Of a DNA stretch of 20,439 nt, positions 1-8,245 are shown one piece after another. Position numbers and translations under genes: made by a program. Below the pieces are notes generated by a model. The model had not been told where the DNA came from, ran no database searches, and worked only from the letters and a program-made list of their open reading frames with translations. Source of the DNA: Ettlia oleoabundans (taxonomy: Eukaryota > Chlorophyta > Chlorophyceae > Chlamydomonadales); NCBI GenBank assembly GCA_019693395.1, contig JAAMXP010003438.1:3110-23548 (forward strand). The letters run 5' to 3'. Within the stretch, counting starts at the first letter, position 1; each line of letters begins with the position of its first letter.

Positions 1-43
1 ACACACACTTACACACTCTAACACTACCTCCAAATCCTCGCAG

Positions 44-2489
44 GTGGCACAACTTCAAGCACAGCTGCAGAACAGCGTGCAGCAGCAGGCTGCAGAGGCC
101 GCCAAGCAGCGTGCCGCAGCAGCACAATCGCAGCTGGATGTTGCCATTGAGGAGGCGGCTCGGCTCCGCGCGGAGTCCAGCGGCCTTCAGCGGCAACTCA
201 CCAACTTGCAGCACCAAGTTGCTGACCTCAAGGTAAATGGTGTTTGCAGTGGGTGCAGCTTCTAGGGCATTATGAGGGGCTAGGATAGAGTGCATTGCTT
301 CTTGGCGGTTTGGACGCTGTTCTGCAATGAATGGATCATGTCCTGCTGAAAGCCTGCCGCTGCGTAATGCTGCGCAGCAAGAGAGCGAAGCATACATGGC
401 AGAGATAGAAAGCGTGGGACAAGCGTATGAGGATGCACAGGCAAGGGCGTATATCGCAGTATATTGATTATTGATATCTGATGTAGTATTGTTTGCAGCA
501 CACTGCTGTGTTTGTTGTTGTTATTGCTGCATCACACTACGTTGTTAGTGCTGGATCACACTACGTGAAACTTGCTCACGTTGTTGCTGCCGCAGGCCCA
601 AAATGCACGGCTGCTAACTTCGCTGGCGCAGCGCGACGAGGATTCTTCCAAGATGCTTCAGCAGGCCAGTGCTGTGTGTTGATGATTGAGTAAAACGCAG
701 TATAATGGACTCCCATGAACGTGTATGGCGGTCCTAAGCGCCTCTAAACCAATCATCCCTGCCTCTCCCGATGTTTGCAGGCAACAGCAGCCACCCAAGA
801 GAGGCAGCATCTAGCAGAGGAGCTTGCAAACGCCGATGCTGCCGCCAAGCGCAATCAGCAGGCAGCGACCCTGGCCCAGCAGCGCTGCTCAGAGTTGGAA
901 GCCCAGGTGCAGGTGAGAAGCACCTCCAGGGCTCGGGGAACAGGACACCTGTTGTTGGACGTACAAGGTTTCACCCTTTTTATGCCATTTGATTTGCTCT
1001 GTTTCTCCTTGTTCGAAATTGCTTGTTTCTGGTTCTCCTTTTCGACAATACAGTTCTGTTGTTGCAGAAAGTATTTGCTCATGCATGTCGTTGCTAGCCA
1101 GCATGATGTGCCACGTGCAATCCCTCCTGCTTGAATCAACTTGATTGCCCTAAGCAGAGTTTGCTTAGTTGTGTCAGGCAAACATTGCATGCAATGTTTG
1201 CCGTTACATACCTTCACGCCACCCCCACCATCACAGGGCCTTCTGCATGAGCTGGACAAGGTGCACGGCGAAGCTCGGGCGGCCGCCAGCCGCGCTGAGG
1301 CCGCGGATGCTGAAGTCAAAGCCTGCGAGCAGCTTCTGGCAGCAGCACGGGTGCGTCTTACCACCCCGACTCACTAGCAGCTGCATCCTGCTCTCAAGGA
1401 TGTGCTGTTGCACCTGTTCCCAGATAAGCACCGAAGGGCAAGGTGCGACACGTGATACATGCCTGCTGCTGGATGTGCTATGCTGCAGGCTGACGTTGAG
1501 GCCGCACAGCAGCAGGCGGCGCGCCACGTCAATGAGCGCAACGGAGAGCTGGAGAGGGCACAGAAGGAGAGCACACGCGCAAAGCGCCTGGAGGAGCAGC
1601 TGCAGGTGAGAGAGAGGCTTGGCATGTTGGTAGGTAATGTTGCCAATCTCATCACCTTTCTGATCTCGGTGTTGCGTTTGCGGCAATAGCTAAATTGTGA
1701 CGTCATCTGTCGGTTGGTAAAGCTTGGCAGCGGCAGGCTGTTATTGATTCGCGAGGCTTCTGTAGTTCGTTTGCATGTACTTTTCTGGTTGCAGGATGCA
1801 CAGCACACGCTGGATCGGCTGCGGCAGCAACATGCAAACCCAGGAGCCGCTGACGATGAGCTGCAGGTGCAAGTGGCTTCTATCATTACCCATTTCAGCT
1901 GGACTACAACACTCTCGGAGGGTCCACTGCGCCTGGTTGTTTTCGTGGTGGGGTGTTTGGATGTGGGCCTGTGTTGTGTGTGCGCGTGGTGGGGTGGCGG
2001 GGTGCTGGGGGGTACCAAGGCACTCCGCCAAACATCCATTAGCCGGCATACCCTCTTAAAGTGCATGTGCCGAGTGATCCTCCAACTGCACCTGTGTGCA
2101 GGCCGAGTGTTCGGCACTGCGTGCCATGATCAACTGCAATGTGTGCCACCAGCGGCAGAAGGACGTCATCATCACCAAGTGCTGGCACATGTTCTGCAAC
2201 CACTGTATCCGCAGAAATCTAGGTGCGCAGGGGGAATGTAGTGTGGAGAAATTTCTCTTTCTACTGGAAGAAATTGGCAGCCTTGCTGTTATGCAGGTGT
2301 GGTGATGCTTGGGAGTCAGTGTGCCTATACTGGTTGCGTTGCCTCCACGACACACGGATTCATGGCACCATAAGTGTGCATATACTGGTTGCCTTGTTCC
2401 CACAAGTTGCAGATTCGCGGCACCGCAAGTGCCCAGGCTGCGGTGTCAGCTTTGGGCAGGGCGATGTCAAGCATTTCTTCTTCACTTGA
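44..2489 (+). CDS. BRE1: BRE1/HUB-type E3 ubiquitin-protein ligase, C-terminal part (5' end outside window)
   Basis: Family role: BRE1 (HUB1/HUB2 in plants, RNF20/40 in animals) is the nuclear RING E3 ligase that monoubiquitinates histone H2B with the RAD6 E2. Exons seen: 44-232, 378-440, 596-673, 781-912, 1237-1350, 1489-1605, 1795-1866, 2102-2222 and 2413-2489. All junctions are phase 0 except the last (phase 1), giving 320 codons plus TGA. The first exons encode an Ala/Gln/Glu-rich coiled coil. Exon 2 carries the conserved BRE1 block with EAYMAEIESVGQAYED, continued in exon 3 by QNARLL and QRDEDSSK. The final two exons form a C3HC4 RING: CNVC (codons from 2135), KCWHMFCNHC, then RHRKCPGCGVSFGQGDVK, close to the plant HUB C-terminus. 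Intron 2 appears to use a GC donor (CAG|GCAAGG). The start codon and N-terminal coiled coils lie upstream of base 1. The family call is firm; individual coiled-coil exon borders are slightly less certain. Confidence 0.92.
2319..2428 (+). repeat. 55-bp imperfect tandem duplication spanning the last BRE1 splice acceptor
   Basis: Two adjacent 55-base units, 2319-2373 and 2374-2428, both begin GTGTGC.TATACTGGTTG and both end near GGCACC..AA; they are roughly 70% identical by eye. The second unit contains the functional acceptor (AG at 2411-2412) and the first codons of the RING exon. The first unit has the same layout, but its acceptor position reads CGG instead of CAG, so it now lies inside the intron as a decayed exon copy. 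Confidence 0.75.
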
Positions 2490-2808
2490 GCAAGCCGCCA
2501 GACATCTCGCAGGCTGGGAGGCGGCTGCTCAATCGCTTTTGCCAACGTCTGAACCATACCTACCTTGCCGAGGCCATTCTAGCATTACTAGCCTAATGAT
2601 GAGTGTCCATGGCTCGCTGGCAACTTCCAGTCATGATTTTTACGATTGACTGTCCTTGGATCACTTCCACAGTTTGTGCAAGATTTCACCCCTCACTCAT
2701 CCCTGGCTGGCAACAGCAGACTTTGCAAAAGGAGACTCATATGTTGTACTGCTCTGAATAAAATAAGCATGATAGCCTAGCAATACAGCTTGCGTGTGCA
2801 CTCATGGC
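2490..2808. other. Shared 3'-UTR region between convergent genes
   Basis: This 319-base stretch separates the stop codon of BRE1 (plus) from the stop codon of the nucleotidyltransferase gene (minus). It must hold both 3' UTRs and both poly(A) sites. I see no further exon. An AATAAA lies at 2757-2762 on the plus strand; no TGTAA is visible on either strand here, unlike downstream of the PRP38B and GNAT genes. Confidence 0.6.
2757..2762 (+). terminator. Possible poly(A) signal of BRE1 (AATAAA)
   Basis: AATAAA stands 268 bases after the BRE1 stop codon. Green algae usually use TGTAA, so this could be chance in an AT-rich patch. It is the only candidate seen before the opposing gene begins. Confidence 0.3.
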
Positions 2809-5800
2809 TCACCCTCCCTTGCCGGAACCACCAACCCCAAAGGAGCTGGGTCTCCGCCCGCCTGATCTTCCCCCTGCGGCAACCGCACTCCAGCTGCGCA
2901 CAGATGGCTGTGGCTGGCTAGCTGGCGCAGTCGTGGGGGCTGCAGCTGCGGTCCCAAGCCCCGCCAGGTTGCTGTTGCTCCCTCTGCCCCAAGCTGGCCG
3001 CCTTCCAGCCGGTCCCGCACTGCCTGCTGACAGAGCAGAAGGGGTGCCGCTGCCGCTAGCTGGGTGGGAATGCGTTGGTGAAGAACCTAGGCTTGCTGGG
3101 GCAGCAAAACTGGCTGCCGCCGCTGCTGCTGCTGTTGCTGCTGGCGATGCAAGACTGGCGGCGCTGCTGCTGCGACTGCTGGCACGCAACGCGGCTGCAA
3201 AGGTTTTGGGGGAGCGGATGCCGTCTGACGCTGGTGCACGCGGCACAACAGGCAAAGGCGGTGGGGCAGGATGGTGAGAGGGAGAGCGGGATGCTGGTGG
3301 CGGAGGCTGCACAGAGGCTGGTAAAGGCACGTGTGGTGGCAGCACAGGGGGCTCCGCCGGGTTGCTGCGAGTCCGGACAGCAGGCAGCACTGCCAAAGCG
3401 GCAGCCAAATCATGGCTGGCAACCACAGGAGGTGCCGCTGTCGGTCCCACTGCCGCAGAGGGCACAGGGCCTCCTGCCGGTGACGCTAGGAGCTGTGCTG
3501 CTCCTGCCAGCGCCGCTAGAGGTTGGCCTGCCACTAGGTATTTCCCCGCTGGTGCCCCCAGGGGTTGCCCTGCTCCAGCTGGTGCCGCCAGGGGTTGCCC
3601 TGCTCCAGCTGGTGCTGCCAGGGGTTGCCCTGCTCCACCTGGCGCCCCCAGGGGTTGCCCTCCTCCAGCTGGTGCCGCCAGGGGTTGCCCTGCTGCAGCC
3701 GGTGCCGCCAGGGGTCGCCCTGCTGCAGCCGGTGCCGCCAGGGGTTGCCCTGCTCCTGCCGGCGCCCCTAGGGTTTGCCTTGCTGCAACCGGTGAAGCGG
3801 CTGCCATCCCAGCATCAGGCATCAGGGCCTCTACTGCCGGCTGACCCTGGGGGGCATGCTGCACGGCGGCCGGCATGCCTGCCACAGGGCTGGCTGACTG
3901 CGACTGAGCTCCGGAACCTCCACGACTGGCAGTGGGCAGCCCATCACTCAATGCGGCAAGGTCCATTGGGGCAGGCAACTGTGGCGGCGGCGTTGCAGCT
4001 TGATCTCCTGGCACAGCATTCTGCCTGGCTGATCCAGTGGAGGCAGATCTGAGCTGGCGTTGGCGCCTAGCGATTAACAGGTTGCGCTCCATCGCCTCCA
4101 AATCGCCCCCAAAGAAGCTGTGGGGCGAGTCATGCCTAGCGTGCGCCACCGTAGAGGGCGTGGCCACCAATCCAGGTGCCATGCCCACTGCAGGCCCAGC
4201 GCTGGCTGATGCTGATGCAGGGGGGGGCATTGGGCCATTAGGAGCAGCGCTGCTGCGAGCGGTTGATGCCATTGCGTTATGGCTCCACATGACGTGGCTG
4301 CTGCTACTGCTGCTGCTGCCGGGGGCCGGGAAGAAGCTGCCACCTGCACGAGACATGTTCGTGCACACATGCAGGACCTTGCGATAAGAAAAGGTTTTGT
4401 ATTGTTCTATTGTATTGTTTTTATGCGCACATCAAACATGGATCTGAAGGACCTGCAGCCAGCCTCTTACCTTGCTGCAATGGAGCAGCAACAGGCGTGT
4501 TGGGGGCCGTAGCTGCAACGCCAAGAGCTGCCTGCAACGGGTGAGTGAGTGGGACACGCCCTCCCTGCCACCTGTCGGACATGCCTGCAGCAAATGGCTC
4601 AGAGTCCACAGGCTGCTGCGGTATCAATCTACTAGCTGTTGGTGCATGACTGCTGCTGCCGCTGCTGCTGCTGCCGCCACTGCTCCCATTCGCATAGTCA
4701 GCTGGTGGCTGCTCCGAACCCATGTTCTGTGAGTCCTGCTCAGAGGCCGACACAGGCACGGCAGCTGCTCTGGGATCCCCTGCTCCTGCTAGTTGTGCAT
4801 CGCTGCTAGGCAACCCTGTTGCTGCTGCTGGTGTTGCGGCTGCCGTCCCTGTTTGTTGGACACTGCCACCCAAAGCGGCGGTAATGCTGCCTGGGTCTTC
4901 CTGGCTGGCGGGCATCCTAGCAACCACATGCACTGGTTGCAGTATGGGGGCCTGCTCGCCAAGCTGCAAACTGCTAGGCTGTTGCTGCTGCTGCAGGGTT
5001 GCCTGCAGCAGCTGCTGCTGCTGCTGTAACGCCGGATTGTATGCCCCATGCTGCTGCTGAAACGCTTGCGTGTTTAGGGGATCCTTCAAAAGCAGCTGCA
5101 GCATTGCCATCTGCGCAGCAGGTGGTTGGTGCTGCTGCCGATGCTGCTGCGGATGGCCATCAGCAATGCCTGTGCGGGATGCATGCACAGGAGGCGCACG
5201 CGTGCTGTTGGCAAACCCGGGCGGTATCGCTGTGGGTGGCGTCGCCAGGCGGCTGCTTGGCAAATGCAGCGGAAATCCTGCCGCCACAGCCGCTGCCACT
5301 ACTGCCTCCGTGGCCGCTGGGGGCAGCTGGATGCTGCTAAGTCTGGCAAGGAAGGCCTGGTTGTCTGCTGCCATGCGCACCGGCGACCGCCAGGTGTTGC
5401 GAAAGAACTGGTCCAAAGCGTCCACCGCCGAGCGCGGATCCTGCATTTGCAAGCCCAGCAATCAAGAAATTTGCCAGCACGTCAGCATCCAGACCAGGAG
5501 ACACTGCTCTATGGGGATGCTGAGAGATGAACATGTAGTTTTTGTGGTTCCAAAATAATCCAACTAGGCCAGAAAGAGCAAGCCAGGTGCTGCTACTGAT
5601 GCTGGTGCTACTACAGCTGCAGCAGCAGAACCACGACTGCCCCCCGCATAGTGCTATGGGCCAAGATATACGCGAGAAAATGGAACAGCCTTAAGATACA
5701 ACGACGTTGACGCACCTTTAGCAGCGCTTCCTCAAGAGTGCGGCTGCCCAGCGCGAGCGCCTTTTTAACCCGTGCATACGACGCCTTGCTCACGCTCCGT

Positions 5801-7756
5801 CCCAGGTTATTGCTGGGCAGCAGCGGGTCCACAATGTTGAGGTGCTTCAGCGGGAAGTGCGGCGCAACCAGCGGCAGCGACGCCGCTTCCCCGTCCTGCT
5901 GCTGCTGCTGCTGTGGCGAAGCCTGGAAGTAATACTGCTGCACAGAGTACTGCTGGAGTACACCTCGCATGAACTCATCATCTAGGAGCGGTGTCGTGGT
6001 GCTTGGGGCCAGGGCAATGCAGTCAACTGCAATAAAACAAGTTGCAAAAGAACAGGAGTTGTGCAAAGATGACTCAGCATCAAGAACTGAAGCAACGGGT
6101 CGAAAGGTACCGACGGGGAACACCCATGCGCACAGAACTTCAGGTGTGTTGGCCGGACAGAATCTGCCCTCACAACACTCATGCAGACACTGACCGTGCG
6201 GCTTCCGCAGCTCCAAGATAGGCACCGGTCCTTGCAGTGCAAGGCAATATCGCTCCCAGTCAAACGACCCCAGCACCGACAGGAAGCGCCGCAGCACCTG
6301 CAGGCAAGGAGCGATGAAGCAGACATCCATGGTATGTCGCCTAACTCTCTATCACTTTGAAACCCAAGTGACAAAGATCCAGCGACACCAAGCTTCATTT
6401 CCAAGTCTTGGGTTGGCACGTGGACAGAGGCACGTGATGACAACATCTCAGTGCCAGTGTGCATGTGCCCACTCACATCTAGGGGTGTGTGCAGCTCGGC
6501 GTGGTGCAGGTTGAAGATGTAGAGCACCAGCACCTCCAGCGCATAGGAGGAGATGAGCCCATGATGTGCTCCCAGCAGCCGGCTCTCATAGTAGCACCAC
6601 GCCTTCAGCTGCATGCACCGCAGCAGAGGCACGGCAGCAATCAAACCACCACCCTCTCAGTACGAAAGTTCAGGAGCAAGCTGCGCATTACGTCTCATCG
6701 TAGCACCCCGCATGCCGTGTGGCAGAGCAGCGGGCACAAGAAGTTGCCCGCACCAGCAGTATGGAGCGCTTGAAGAGGTGCTGCTGCCCAATGTGGCGGT
6801 CGGCAGCCTCCAGAAAAGCCACCGTGCAGAGGCCCGCCAGCGTGTCAAAGGAGACATCCACCACCACGTCGCTGACCACGCACTTCACCAGCTTGACCTG
6901 CAATTAAAGAGCACAAAATACACCGACCAGGCCCTATGATATGTCACCCCAAGCTAAGCGTACGATGAGGAGCCTGGCAGGGAAATACAAGCCGCCAAGT
7001 GCTGTTCCACACACACATAGCACAATTTTGGAGAACCATGCAGTAGCGTAATACAGAGTGCTTAATAGTCCCAGTAGGGGTCATAGCCAAACGCTGCAAA
7101 GCCAGACACACGTCCACCTGGCACAACCCATCAAGGGCATCCAGGGATTGATGATGAAAGGAACTGGTAAAGGCGTGCTGCAAAGACATGTTTGCATCCG
7201 CCCAACCCTCCCCACCTCGGCCTGGATGATTTGCACATCACGGATCTTAAAGGGCGCATCTAGTCGTGCTGCCTCACGTTCCAGCGCCCGCAGCAGCTGC
7301 GATGCCCAGGTTTCCCGCAGGTCACCGCCAGCAGACACCGCTGCGCCTACCCTGTCCGATTGCTGCTCCCTGCCACTGGCACCCGCATCTGACGTCGTGA
7401 TTGGAGCGAATACTGAGATGTCGATGTCACCGTCTGGCAGCACAGCACGCAGAGGAACTGAGCCGAACATGAAAGCCTCCACCTGCACCGTCCAAGCGGC
7501 GATGAGTGGGCGGCAACGGCGGAAGCAGGCTGTTGGCGCTCCATGTACATTGCCCAGCGCACCACACGATGCATCGCAGGCAGCTCACCTGGTGGTGCGG
7601 TCGGAAGGTGCGCTTGATCAGCCCGCAAATGTAGTGCGCTATGCTAAAGCGCCTGAACTCGGAGGACGGGGACGGCGAAATGGCAGCCAACAACGCATCG
7701 ATTCTGCTCCCGACCGCCAATATGGCCGTGGAGTTCATTGAGGTTGTCACCGGCAT
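2809..7756 (-). CDS. Plant-type non-canonical poly(A) polymerase / nucleotidyltransferase with long disordered tail
   Basis: Family role: Pol-beta-fold nucleotidyltransferase with a PAP/OAS1 substrate-binding domain, of the plant At3g51620-like group (poly(A)/terminal nucleotidyltransferase-like; in vivo substrate unknown). Exons in coding order: 7589-7756, 7216-7482, 6754-6897, 6477-6608, 6195-6297, 5716-6026, 4471-5440, 2809-4343; 3630 bases, 1209 aa. Residues 63-77 hold the GS motif and catalytic Asp pair (FGSVPLRAVLPDGDID); the third carboxylate is probably Asp159 in DVVVDVSF. The central domain has KAWCYYESRLLGAHHGLIS, FDWERYC and, near 332-352, KHLNIVDP and NNLGRSVSK, all hallmarks of the plant family. 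About 830 residues after the core are low-complexity Ala/Pro/Gln/Gly/Ser, including a decapeptide repeat. The start ATG is supported by an upstream in-frame TAA. The TGA overlaps a donor-like GG|GTGAGC, so an extra 3' exon cannot be excluded. No TGTAA poly(A) signal was found downstream. Confidence 0.88.
3551..3790 (-). repeat. Coding minisatellite: eight 30-bp units
   Basis: Eight consecutive 30-base units with the plus-strand consensus GGTGCCGCCAGGGGTTGCCC followed by TGCTCCAGCT-like bases, in perfect register. On the coding (minus) strand each unit gives a decapeptide of the type GQPLAAPAGA. A few looser units flank the array, one interrupted by the inserted residues KYLV. The unit length is a multiple of three, so copy-number change keeps frame. 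All nearby frames on both strands stay open because of composition. Confidence 0.93.
5896..5913 (-). repeat. CTG/CAG trinucleotide run (six units) encoding polyglutamine
   Basis: Six CTG triplets on the plus strand read as residues Gln310-Gln315 of the nucleotidyltransferase. They fall in a loop between the substrate-binding domain helices and the KHLNIVDP motif. Similar interrupted CAG/GCN tracts are scattered through the next exon (for example around 4980-5030), where they encode Gln- and Ala-rich sequence. Confidence 0.9.
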
Positions 7757-7761
7757 CCTTT

Positions 7762-7779
7762 TTAGCCCTCCCAGACCAT
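7762..7779 (-). promoter_or_regulatory. Five-codon upstream ORF in the 5' leader
   Basis: On the minus strand an ATG at 7779 opens a five-codon frame (MVWEG) and stops with TAA at 7764-7762, only five bases before the nucleotidyltransferase ATG at 7756. It is in a different frame from the main ORF. If it is in the mRNA it could dampen initiation at the main start. Transcript start and leader splicing are not visible, so this is a sequence observation only. Confidence 0.45.
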
Positions 7780-8064
7780 TTTACCACAATCAATTGAGGT
7801 GCCACAGCTTGAAATGCTGCATCCATCACAAAATGCACCAGGAAACTGAGGCTGCAGTACAGTAGTGCTGGTCGGCACAACCATGTCGCTATGCTCTCTT
7901 AATTCCGCCAAAGGGCCTGCCTCACCCAGAAACCTGTGTGTAAGTGTGATATGCAATATTGGAGACATAAAAGAGCTCTAAAACTGGAAGTATTGGGACC
8001 CTAACCCCACATAATCGGCCAAGGCTCATCGAGCGAGCATCGGAATAGGGGCATCAACTGTTGA

Positions 8065-8069
8065 TTACA
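8065..8069 (-). terminator. TGTAA poly(A) signal of the PRP38B gene
   Basis: TGTAA on the minus strand (TTACA on plus) lies about 177 bases downstream of the PRP38B TAG. TGTAA is the established poly(A) signal of Chlamydomonas-type green algae. A five-base motif can occur by chance, but spacing and strand fit. Confidence 0.5.
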
Positions 8070-8245
8070 TCATGAGAAGACATGAGGTGCTGGCATAGGA
8101 TGTGTTGAGTATATACTTTGTCGAGAGAGTCAAGCAGCGAGAGAGTTAAGCAGCAGAATGCATTGTCCACTGTGTGAAAAGGCGTGTGATGGTCAGCAGG
8201 CATGTGGGAGTCAAAACACTGGGCCGCCATCAAAGTCCAACAGTG

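Larger units (their letters stand above)
7757..8245. other. Intergenic: 5' leader/promoter of nucleotidyltransferase and 3' UTR of PRP38B
   Basis: This 489-base stretch lies between the start of one minus-strand gene and the stop of the next. The low end should hold the promoter and leader of the nucleotidyltransferase gene; no clear TATA element was recognised. The high end holds the PRP38B 3' UTR. The few open frames here are short and lack family motifs. Confidence 0.55.

Noticed and set aside
1374..2117. Minus-strand 247-codon open frame across BRE1
   Set aside because: It runs through three BRE1 exons and their introns on the opposite strand. The plus strand has clear exon structure and conserved RING and coiled-coil motifs, so this is a shadow frame.
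2319..2373. Possible additional BRE1 RING exon in the first copy of the 55-bp duplication
   Set aside because: The AG acceptor is lost (CGG), and using it would break the Cys/His spacing of the RING; the second copy matches the family.
3075..4052. Plus-strand 325-codon open frame with PPGVALLQL-type repeats
   Set aside because: It is the antisense reading of the 30-bp coding minisatellite and GC-rich tail of the nucleotidyltransferase. The opposite frame joins by phase-correct splicing to a recognised enzyme core; this one has no partner exons or family motifs.
4279..5558. Plus-strand Cys/Ala-rich frames around 4.3-5.6 kb
   Set aside because: Their Ala/Cys/Leu-rich composition is the mirror of CAG and GCN codons in the Gln/Ala-rich exon on the minus strand.
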